64,000 nt of DNA from Typhlomys cinereus (Eukaryota > Chordata > Mammalia > Rodentia > Platacanthomyidae), in assembly GCA_023101885.1 (NCBI GenBank), contig JALPQD010000924.1:132638-196637 (forward strand), in the 5' to 3' direction. The notes under the pieces are model-generated. The model saw nothing but the letters and a program-made list of their open reading frames with translations, had not been told where the DNA came from and ran no database searches. Positions 24,517-30,329 of the stretch are shown here, piece by piece. Each line of letters opens with the position of its first letter. Position 1 is the stretch's first letter. The translations under genes were made by a program, and so were the position numbers.

Positions 24517-27500
24517 TTGAATAAATAATAAAAAAAAAAATTGAAAAAAAAAATTTAAACCAGGGGCTGGTGAGGTGATTCAGCAGGAAAAGGCACCTGG
24601 ATGCAAAGCTGGCAACCTGTTTTCAATGTCAGGAAGACCACGTGATAGGAAAGAACCAACTTCTGAAAGTTGTTCTCTGACCTCCACAGGCTATGACATG
24701 TGCTCATCACCTGCTTGCTCTGGCGCTCTCTCTCCCCAACAATTATAACCAGGGACTGGTGAGGTAGCACAGTAAGATACCTATAAGCAGCGGTTAAGGG
24801 ACCTGCTCCAAAACCTGGCAACCTGAGGTTTGAACCATGAAAGTCCAAGTGTAGGAGAGAACTGTTGTCCTCTAAACTCTACCTGTGTATTATGCATGCA
24901 GGTGCGTGCCCCCCACTCTGTCTTAAATAAATAAAATATTAAAAAATTATAACCAAATGGGCCTATATACAGCTTAAAAGTAAAATTTAAACATACATAA
25001 TGTATTCACAGTGAAACTTGAAATGTACATAACGGAGCCAGGTGTGGCAGCTTACACCTATAATCTCAGTGCTCAGGAAGCCAAGACAGGAGGATCACCA
25101 CTAGTGTGAGGCCAGCTTGAACTGCAGGGTGAACCCCAGGCCAGCCTGCTTATCTTTACCATGGAGCAGTGCTTTCTCTTCTAAGCACTGTATTTTTGGG
25201 GGGAGGATGCCTGGAAAGCTAATCTTAACAAAGATGGAAACTAAGATAACGAATAACCTAGAAATTAAGCAAACTGAATGGAGGGGCGAAAGATAATGGA
25301 AAGTAAAGGAATGAGAAGTATGGAGGAAGAATTCACTGATGCAGGGTTTGACCCTGGGACCTTATGGCATTTCAAAGCAAGAATGTCAGAAACTTCTTTT
25401 TTTTTTTCCTAATAAAAGCAAAAAGGAGGAAAAGAAATTCTGATTAACCAAAACTGGGAAGTTGGCTTAGTTGGTGAAACACTGCTTCTGCAAGCATGAG
25501 GTCTTAACTTTGATCCCTAGAACTCACATTAAAAAAAAGGCGGGCATGGTGGTGTGCACTTTGCAATCCCAGAGTTGGGGAGATGGAAACAGGGTCTCTG
25601 AGGTTGGATAATCAGCCAGTTCTGCCTACATGGTAACAGTGAGAAAACACATCTCATAGGACAAAAAAAAGTGTTGAACACGTTTTGCAATATGCTAATT
25701 CAATTTTAAAATGCTAATTAAAACTACTTTGCAATTCCATCTTACCCGTCAGAATGGCTATCTAACATCAAGTAAATAATGACAACAAATACTGGCAAAA
25801 ATGTGGGGGAAGAACCCTTATTACACTATTTAAGGTGGTACAGCTAGTATGGGAAGCAGTGCGAAGGTTTTGCAAAAAAGTAAAAACAGAACTATCATGT
25901 GACCCAGGTACACCACTCCAGAAAACTCTGTATCTTCCCACAGAGATGTACATCCATGATTACTGCTGCTCTGTTCACAAAAGCTAGGAGCTGGAATTAG
26001 CCTAGTTGTCTATCAATAGATGAATGGGAATTTTATTCTGCCACAAAGAAAAAATTAACATGAAATTTACAGGAAAATGGATAGAACTAGAAAATATTAT
26101 ACTAAGTATGGTATCCAAGGATCAGAAAGACAAAATACCACATGTTGTTTCATATGCACATTTTAGTTTTTAATTTTCATGAATGCTTATGTAGGGAGAA
26201 AACCAAAAAGGAGCTTTAGGAGGTAGGGTTAGAGACTTTGAGAGGGGAAGGTGAGGGAACAGAACATGTGAAACTGAAGAGGACAATACCAGGAGTGGTA
26301 TACATAGAGGGGGGAAAAGGAGACAGTGCAGGGAGAGTCGACCAAAGTCAAGTATGTAAAAATGCGATTGAAGAAACCTTAAAAACTAACTTAAAAAATA
26401 ACAGAAAAGATGGATGGTGCCTGAGGAAAAACACCTGAGGTTGTTATCTGACACAAACATGCACATACACAGACAGAAATTTTGATTAACCAAATAGCTG
26501 GATGTAAGGAATAAATATGAAAACGAGGAACATTCACCAAGCAGAAAAATAAGGAGAGAGCAGCAAGTACATCAATATGACATAAAGCTGCTCACTGATC
26601 AACAAGGATATTTCAGCCTCTGTTGAGGCAGCAGACAGCTGTTCTGGAGAGATTTCTACTCGGTCCTTTCTCTTGTCAGAGCGTCGCAAGATGATAACAG
26701 AATGAATGTGAACAATTTTGATGGTATCGACCTAGAGAAAAGCCATAGAAAAGGTTACTTCTCTCTCTCTCTCTGCTTAGTAAAACTTCTCTCTCTCATT
26801 TGCTGTCAATTATAGGACTGCATTTTATTACAGTAGTGAGTTAAAGATTTTATTTTATAAAACTTCTTTTCTTATAATGAAATGTAGCGAGCTAGGGTTT
26901 CTTTCTCACCCATGGCCAGGCCTCAATGGTGGCTGCATCATTTGTCCTCCTTCATACAGCTTCTATTGAAGTTTGAAAATATCATATCAAATAACTAGAT
27001 TGCTTGTTTCCTTTAATCTCCTTCTGGTGTCTTGGACTGAGTAACTACTGGGGTTTTCCTGCCTCTCCAGCATGCACAAAGTCATTTTTGGGCCACATGA
27101 TCTCCAACTATGTAAACCAATCTAAAAATACCCTTTCATAATGAAATGACAGAAAGAGAGCAAGAGAGAGACAGACAGACAGAGATCTCATCTTATTAAT
27201 TCTATTCTTTTAGAGAACTTTACTAACAAAGGAGGTTTAAGTGGTTATAGTGAAGAACTCTGTATTCAGTGAGACACACACACACACAGACATGGAAGGC
27301 GGCCAGCAAGGTTATTTAATGAGAAAAGGAAAGAGGATAAGGTTAGATAATGCATTGCATACATGTATGAAACTGTTAAATTAAATAATAAATTAAAATA
27401 TAAAATACATAGTAAGTAGAATTGCTGCCTATTATCTTAGAGAAAGGAGAAATACTTTTTCTCCTTTCAGCAGTGGGTTGAAATATATTGAAAAGAAAGT

Positions 27501-29603
27501 GAACGGGTGTCATACAATGATTCAACTAGATAATGGCAGAAAATGCATTATAGGAGTACACACAGGAAAAAAAGCCAGAATGGACTAAGATTCATGATAC
27601 CATGAATAGTCTGCTTGTAAGAAGAGTAGGGTTGCTTGAACAGGTTACTGAAATATAACTTAAAAACAAAACAAAACAACCAAATGCCAGAGTCTCAAGG
27701 AAAGTGGGAGAAAGGCTAGAAAACAAGCAAGAACAGCAGGTAGGAAAGAAACATGGTGATTGTGATAGACTTTACCTTTTGATCAAGTAAAAGTGCTATA
27801 AAGAACAGAAAATTAGATTCCATTTCTAGTGTGTAGATTTTTTTCACCTGATTTTACTAGAAAGAACACCCTGGCCAATTGCACAAGGGATTAATACTAT
27901 GGATAAATTATCAACAAGACTACAAAACTTCATCCTCAACTGCAATTTTTCACCTTGAAAAATTTTAGCACATACCTTTTCAGCAACCATGCGCATTTCA
28001 GTTCCAGTATATGTAAATTTGGAGTCACTCCTAAGGAGATAGATTAGAAAAAAGGGGAACTGGGGTTTGGAGTAGAGAAAGGAGTTAAAAGATAAGCAGT
28101 GTTTGCAATGTAACCTTAGCAGAAACAAGAACATGGAAGGGGAACTGAAGCTAGAGCTGCTAGACTGACTTCTGGGTCATAAAAGAGGGGCTTGAGACAC
28201 TATAAAGTCTGCTTTGAAAATTAAAGTTACTGAAATATTTCACCATCTCTAGTTTTCAAGGGGAAATGTGGAATCTATTAATAATTTAGGGGAGGAACGG
28301 ATGAACAAAGGGGAAAAATGCCTCTGAGTCTGTGTACATTTTCTTCCACAAAGAAAGGCACTGGCATATTCACTGATGTTTCATCACATGGAGAATGCAA
28401 AACACATGAAGGAAATGTAAAGTTAATGCAAATAATACCATGCATAGTGGTAGCCTTTTTGATATGCTGCCTGTATTTCAGCCAAAAAATGTGTGCATCA
28501 TGCAGTAACCAAGTGGGCTACTACAGCTCAAACAAAATTGTATTCATAAGAACTTTCAGAGGTTCACTCATTGTGGTGGTTCCTTCAGCCATATATTTCC
28601 ACATAGGAGAATGTATATTTCAAATCTCAATCATGTCAAGATGTAAGGTTGAAACGAACCTTTATGAATGGAGTGGGACTCATTGTATTTTTTTTCTGCT
28701 ACATTTTATATTTTTCCTAATCATACAAGCTCAATAGGTACCCTGTTCTCTCCTTCCCCCTTCCCTGAGGGGGGATTTTTTGAGGAAGATTCTCCTCTTA
28801 ATGGTAACTTAAGATATGTAATGTATAGGCACCATTATCAAAGCCATCCTAAGTATGCATTAAGAATGACTTACAGATTATAAGATACAAATAAACAAAT
28901 CATCTTACCTTGTGTCATCATTCAACTAGAGTGGGAAAGAGCAGAAAACATTACTGACACATTATGTTTATTTGATTATGGATGTTAATTCATATGAAAA
29001 TTAGGTCACATGTTCCCAGACAAGAGCATGAAAAGACCAGAGAATTAGATCCGAGTGTATACTAAACTCTTTTTTTCCTCATCTGATTTCACCGTTTTGA
29101 AACGTTTAATCACAGAAGTTTTTGAGTTCATGAAACCCTTTGTTCTGGGTTATTTGCTCAGACTTCAAAATGCTTTCATGATACTTAACGTCCGCATTAC
29201 ATTAGAATGCGTCTCTGGTCTGTCTCCTTTGCAGCTTTCGTAACTGACATGATAAACCCTAAAGGCAAATCTCTCCCCGGGCTTATGAAGAATGCCTAAG
29301 GATCGTGGGAGCGGGGAGGAGAAGCCAAGGTAAGACAGCCAGAGGGAAAGCCCGCCGCCACCGCGCGATCCCGGGAACCTCAAGGATGGATGTGAGTGGG
29401 GTTCCCGTGGCCTCCCAGATACCTAGGGGATCGCGAGGGAACGCTCCGTAGGGTTTAGCCAAGCCGACGGACCTACTCACCTCGCCGATGCACAGACCCA
29501 TCACCTCCTCCTTTTCGGTGCTCAGAGCGTGGTTGAGGCAAACGAGGAACGCGTCCGACTCCAGATGCACCGCCTGCACAGCCTGCACCACCTGCACCGC
29601 CAT
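4456..29603 (-). CDS. BRCC3: BRCC3 (BRCC36) Lys63-specific deubiquitinase, ten coding exons
   Basis: Joining ten exons with consensus splice borders gives an uninterrupted 876-nt CDS of 291 codons plus stop, a length reported for one form of the mammalian protein. BRCC36 is the JAMM/MPN+ metalloprotease that cleaves Lys63-linked ubiquitin in the nuclear BRCA1-A complex and the cytosolic BRISC complex. The zinc-site motif is visible as H122-S-H124, S132 and D135 within HSHPHITVWPSHVD, and the upstream catalytic glutamate is E33. The C-terminal part (about 245-291) is rich in Glu, Gln and Leu, as expected for its coiled coil. CDS exons: 29603-29481, 28925-28909, 28030-27976, 26731-26612, 22311-22224, 20435-20347, 19174-19119, 6221-6090, 5792-5749, 4607-4456. 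The start is fixed by the N-terminal MAVQVVQAVQAV. Intron 4 is AT-AC; the others are GT-AG. It is divergent from MTCP1/CMC4 across a CpG island. Confidence 0.97.
5749..5792 (-). CDS. BRCC3: BRCC3 coding exon 9
   Basis: 44 nt encoding LTHLDSVTKIHNGS plus one base of Val. Acceptor TATCCCTTTAG, donor GTAAGATT. Confidence 0.95.
6090..6221 (-). CDS. BRCC3: BRCC3 coding exon 8
   Basis: 132 nt encoding YERIEIPIHIVPHITIGK through QDAYRRIH plus two bases of Ser. Acceptor TTGTTTACAG, donor GTGGAGAC (weaker than the others). It is separated from exon 7 by a 12.9-kb repeat-filled intron. Confidence 0.95.
7110..7225 (-). repeat. B1-like SINE remnant (antisense)
   Basis: AGGTCTTACTATATAACTG, GGCTGGCCTGGAACTC and CTCAGCCTCC follow a 7SL-derived B1 read in reverse. 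Confidence 0.7.
7345..7790 (-). repeat. URR1-like hAT element, diverged copy
   Basis: Shares order and wording with the copies at 12.97 and 52.18 kb: GCATGTTGCC, GGGAACAAGG, TGTCTGTCCACGTATGCC, GGGCTGGGTCCGCCCC and a closing CTTGTCAAGCTGATACCTG. Confidence 0.6.
7985..8170 (+). repeat. B2/B3-like SINE
   Basis: CTCGGTGGGTAAAGGGTATG, CAACCTGAGTTCAATCCTTG and CCTCTGACCTCCACTTGGGT are typical tRNA-derived B2/B3 body motifs. Confidence 0.7.
8190..9345 (+). repeat. L1 3'-UTR and 3' end, interrupted by a SINE
   Basis: 8190-8655 resembles 59.38-59.60 kb (GGTCAATGG.. start and ACTCTGGTA, AGTAATCTGC-type landmarks). 9100-9345 reads as an L1 3' terminus ending in AAGAATAAAAAATTTAAAAG. The SINE at 8660 interrupts it. 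Confidence 0.55.
8660..8945 (+). mobile_element. tRNA-derived SINE (CA-tailed family)
   Basis: Pol III box A-like TGGCTCAGGGGTTAAG and box B-like GAGTTCAGATCC lie near the 5' end. The body runs to a (CA)n tract at 8900-8942, then an A-rich TAAATAA tail. Confidence 0.88.
9585..10210 (+). repeat. ID-like SINE followed by old L1 3' remnant
   Basis: 9590-9672 is ID-like (GGACTGGGATACAGTTC, CAAGGCCCTAG). From 9715 the sequence follows the old L1 ORF2 end, with TTTGGAGAAACTG, TACCTAGGTATTTACCC, CCCCAAATGTCCATGAATTA and TCAATGGAAT. Confidence 0.7.
10479..10823 (-). mobile_element. CA-tailed tRNA-derived SINE with 17-bp target-site duplication
   Basis: Body 10496-10805 in antisense: A-rich tail, (GT)n at 10563-10600, box B complement GGATCCGAACTC and the 5' end CTCTCCAGCCCC. 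TTGAAAGAGTATTTTTT flanks both sides (10479-10495, 10806-10822). Confidence 0.93.
10928..11225 (-). mobile_element. CA-tailed SINE inserted in a B4-like SINE, with duplication
   Basis: Body about 10942-11211. GAGATAGGGTCTCT (10928-10941) and GAGACAGGGTCTCT (11212-11225) flank it, with one mismatch. The target was the start of an antisense B1/B4 element. Confidence 0.9.
11212..11405 (-). repeat. B4-like (B1+ID) SINE, antisense
   Basis: GAGACAGGGTCTCT and GGGGTTACAGATGTGCACCA (B1-type), then CACTAAGCCACCTCCCCAGC (ID/tRNA-type). Confidence 0.7.
11490..11630 (-). repeat. B1-like SINE, antisense
   Basis: TTTTTGAGATAAGACAG, CAGGCTGGCCTCAAACTTAC and GGGACTAGAGGCATGCAC. Confidence 0.7.
11790..12126 (-). 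repeat. B3-like SINE, antisense
   Basis: TGTATGTATGGAGGCCCGAA, GGGATCCAAACTCCAGCC and TGTGCTATCTCCAGCC fit an old B3/B2-type SINE in reverse. Confidence 0.55.
12127..12400 (-). mobile_element. CA-tailed SINE, antisense, older copy
   Basis: (GT)n at 12139-12172, then AAAGGACCAAGGATGA, GGAATCTGAACTCAGGTCC and the 5' end TCATCTCTCCAGC. Confidence 0.8.
12400..12966 (-). repeat. Old L1 ORF2 remnant
   Basis: CTTGCTAATATTTTGCTGAAG and AGTTGTTGGATTTTGTCAA are degraded L1 ORF2 text in antisense. It is on the same strand as BRCC3, unlike most L1 pieces here. The last 250 bases are not clearly L1. Confidence 0.5.
12967..13385 (-). repeat. URR1-like hAT element
   Basis: About 415 bp, nearly the same as 52183-52598. 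In reverse it begins CATAGTTAAGCACAGG, carries TGTCAACTTGACTC and CAGCCCATGGTGGGTGGG, and ends with AATAAACCCC and a GGTCATTTATCAGCAACCAT block. This order matches rodent URR1 as recalled. Confidence 0.65.
13736..15350 (+). mobile_element. Composite L1, first half: promoter monomers and ORF1 (copy A)
   Basis: Three GC-rich 5'-UTR monomers start TTCCCCTCCACTCCGC at 13736, 13990 and 14221 (the third truncated). They carry TTAAATAG-type boxes and CTAGGTAAGCTC. ORF1 starts at 14383 (MPKSKCKSMRKN), with a coiled-coil region at about residues 50-150 and the RNA-binding part after it. A single missing T in ACATAAAAGC (about 15204) ends the frame at 15207; the conserved continuation to YPAKL follows in another frame. 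The copy stops at about 15350, short of ORF2. Confidence 0.85.
15351..17040 (+). mobile_element. Composite L1, second half: monomers, ORF1 start, direct joint to 3' UTR (copy B)
   Basis: A second pair of promoter monomers starts at 15352 and 15572. ORF1 restarts at 15731-15734 (MPKSKCKSMRSN). After NRINR the sequence jumps at about 15955 to the last codons of ORF2 (GCCGTATGTACTCCCTAATA) and a full 3' UTR with a purine tract at 16890-16985. It ends in a poly(A) near 17040. Nearly all of ORF2 is absent, so it cannot be autonomous. Confidence 0.85.
17385..17585 (+). repeat. B2/B3-like SINE
   Basis: GGGGCCAGTGAGATGGGTCA, a B2-like middle and an AATAAAATAAAC tail after CACACACA. Confidence 0.7.
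18552..18853 (-). mobile_element. CA-tailed SINE with 18-bp target-site duplication
   Basis: Body 18570-18835 in antisense. TCATTTTGATCTTTCTTT (18552-18569) and TCATTTTGGTCTTTCTTT (18836-18853) flank it. The CA tract is short and mixed with CG, and the body is CpG-rich, suggesting a young copy. Confidence 0.93.
19119..19174 (-). CDS. BRCC3: BRCC3 coding exon 7
   Basis: 56 nt encoding TGRVLYTCFQSIQAQKSS plus two bases of Glu. Acceptor TTTAAATAG, donor GTAAGTATG. Confidence 0.95.
20347..20435 (-). CDS. BRCC3: BRCC3 coding exon 6
   Basis: 89 nt completing Asp135, then VRTQAMYQMMDQGFVGLIFS to EDKNTK. Acceptor is a T-run plus CAG; donor GTATTGTG. Confidence 0.95.
20775..20885 (-). repeat. B1-like SINE, antisense
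   Basis: ATGTAGCCCAGGTTGGTCTG, CTTCCTGAGTGGCTGAGATC and GTGAGCCACC. Confidence 0.75.
20886..22200. other. BRCC3 intron 5, unique-looking
   Basis: No repeat or coding signal recognised. The ORF at 21390-21623 is short and shows no domain. Confidence 0.4.
22224..22311 (-). CDS. BRCC3: BRCC3 coding exon 5 (JAMM motif)
   Basis: 88 nt from RLAELTGRPM to WPSHV plus the first base of Asp135. It holds the zinc ligands H122 and H124. Donor GTAAGTATT. The zinc-ligand Asp135 codon is split across this junction. Confidence 0.96.
22450..22680 (-). repeat. CA-tailed family SINE, diverged, antisense
   Basis: GAAGGCCAAAGATGACATTG, GAGATCCAAACTCAGATC and GCCATCCCCCCAGCCC follow the family order, but the GT tract is nearly gone. 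Confidence 0.7.
23125..23220 (-). repeat. B1-like SINE remnant, antisense
   Basis: GGGACAGGTTCTCACTGTAC and TATATGCACCACTATGCCCC. Confidence 0.6.
24251..24562 (+). mobile_element. CA-tailed SINE with 11-bp target-site duplication
   Basis: Body 24262-24551 in sense, (CA)n at 24482-24514. AATTTAGACCA (24251-24261) and AATTTAAACCA (24552-24562) flank it. Confidence 0.88.
24563..24945 (+). repeat. Two B2/B3-like SINEs in series
   Basis: GGGGCTGGTGAGGTGATTCA starts the first and GGGACTGGTGAGGTAGCACA (about 24751) the second. Both have CTGGCAACCTG and a CCTCCA/CTCTACC middle. The second ends in AAATAAATAAAATATT. Confidence 0.75.
25028..25145 (+). repeat. B1-like SINE
   Basis: AGCCAGGTGTGGCAGCTTAC, CAGGAGGATCACC and GAGGCCAGCTTGAACTGCAG. 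Confidence 0.8.
25455..25668 (+). repeat. ID-B1 dimer (B4-like) SINE
   Basis: ID-like GTTGGCTTAGTTGGTG and TTGATCCCTAGAACTC, then B1-like GGCGGGCATGGTGGTGTGCA. Confidence 0.7.
25670..26400 (+). repeat. Old L1 ORF2 3' end and 3' UTR
   Basis: GTCAGAATGGCTATC, AATACTGGCAAAAATGTGGG, TCTATCAATAGATGAATGGG and GGAAAATGGATAGAACTAG follow L1 in sense. An A/G-rich 3' UTR runs to about 26400. Confidence 0.75.
26612..26731 (-). CDS. BRCC3: BRCC3 coding exon 4
   Basis: 120 nt, 40 codons, from VDTIKIVHIHSV to STEAE. Acceptor TTTTCTCTAG. The exon ends in GAA and is followed by ATATCCTTG, a U12-type donor rather than GT. Confidence 0.95.
27976..28030 (-). CDS. BRCC3: BRCC3 coding exon 3
   Basis: 55 nt encoding the end of Arg65-equivalent codon and SDSKFTYTGTEMRMVAEK. 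Acceptor ATCTCCTTAG, donor GTATGTGC. Together with exon 2 it adds 72 nt (24 codons). Confidence 0.95.
28909..28925 (-). CDS. BRCC3: BRCC3 coding exon 2 (17-nt microexon)
   Basis: The 17 nt TTGAATGATGACACAAG encode LNDDT plus two bases of Arg. They are flanked by CCCACTCTAG and GTAAGATG. Without it, exons 1 and 3 do not stay in frame. Confidence 0.93.
29481..29603 (-). CDS. BRCC3: BRCC3 coding exon 1
   Basis: 41 codons, from ATG to GLCIGE. The donor GTGAGTAG follows directly. It includes the catalytic Glu33 and lies in the CpG island. Confidence 0.96.
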
Positions 29604-29606
29604 CTT
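29597..29606 (-). promoter_or_regulatory. YY1-type motif overlapping the BRCC3 start codon
   Basis: AAGATGGCGG on the minus strand matches the core of the known YY1 site AAnATGGCGGC and includes the BRCC3 ATG. A weaker AAAATGGGCG lies near 29965. Confidence 0.55.
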
Positions 29607-29706
29607 GAAGCGCTGCTCTCGCGTCGGCCTCGGGCCCGGCAGCCCCGAGCTCAGGCCCCGCCCCGGCCCCGCGCTCTCGCTCGCGCCCCGCCCAGGCCGG
29701 CCGGCG

Positions 29707-29793
29707 GGAGGCGCGGGGTCCGCGGGGGCGGGGCCGGAGGCGCGGGGTCCGCGGGGGCGGGGCCGGAGGCGCGGGGTCCGCGGGGGCGGGGCC
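29707..29793 (+). repeat. 29-bp GC-rich minisatellite, three perfect copies
   Basis: The unit begins GGAGGCGCGGGGTCCGCGGG and ends GGCGGGGCC. It repeats at 29707, 29736 and 29765 without a mismatch. Each unit carries one GGGGCGGGGCC Sp1-type box. It sits about 100 bp upstream of the BRCC3 ATG. Confidence 0.95.
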
Positions 29794-30329
29794 GGGGCGG
29801 GGCCGTTACCTGGGAGCCGCGCGGTGGCAGGGGCGGCGGTGGGACGCAGGGTGGTGGCTCCCTGAGGTGGCGGCGCGGGTTGGCGACCGGGCCGAGAGGC
29901 GGCGTTCTTGGCCGGCCGGCCGCGGCGGGGAGCGGCGCCCGCTGCGTCGCCGTAGCGTCGGCGCCCATTTTGCCCGCCCGCCGAGAACCCTGCGCGGCCT
30001 GCGCGCGGAGGGACGGTCCTTCGAGGCGACGCCGCCGCGAACACCGGCCTCTTTTGAAAGTCGGTCCTAAAACAGTTAAGATTTTATTTGACTTTGTTTT
30101 ATTTCCAAGCCACAGCGCCCCGATCTCGATCTCTCGGGACCACTTCCGTTTGCTGGCCTGCGCCTCCTAACTTCGGTTCCCGTGACCTCGGCCCTGATGC
30201 CCCTTGGCTCATCCTGAGCTCACGCACGATCCCCGCTCGAGTGGCCGGGGTGGGGGACCCGGAAGGTTTAGCCTAGCAGTTCTGGAGGCGGAGCGTTTAG
30301 TCAAGAAACGTTATATTCATGTGAGTAAC

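Larger units (their letters stand above)
22312..26611 (-). other. BRCC3: BRCC3 intron 4: U12-type AT-AC intron
   Basis: The 4.3-kb intron opens with ATATCCTTG and closes with ACACAC before exon 5 (AGG TTG GCT). A branch-like TACCTTGAC sits at 22320-22328 (minus), with its A about 10 nt from the exon. All three signals fit the minor-spliceosome consensus. The AT-AC borders give exact in-frame joining of Glu105 and Arg106; no GT-AG pair does. Confidence 0.85.
29330..30290. promoter_or_regulatory. CpG island, bidirectional promoter of BRCC3 and MTCP1/CMC4
   Basis: The stretch is very rich in C, G and CpG within an otherwise AT-rich window. It contains BRCC3 exon 1 on the minus strand and lies upstream of MTCP1/CMC4 on the plus strand. 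Several GGGGCGGGG Sp1-type boxes are visible around 29725-29805. In human the two transcription units start head to head about 150 bp apart, which fits this layout. The non-coding first exon of MTCP1/CMC4 is expected here; one plus-strand candidate donor is ATTCAT-GTGAGTAA near 30320, but I cannot assign it with confidence. Confidence 0.85.

Noticed and set aside
29283..30170. Long frames of up to 253 codons on both strands of the CpG island
   Set aside because: GC-rich sequence lacks stops by chance. The minus-strand frame contains BRCC3 exon 1, but the rest is Pro/Ala/Arg-rich promoter sequence and intron.
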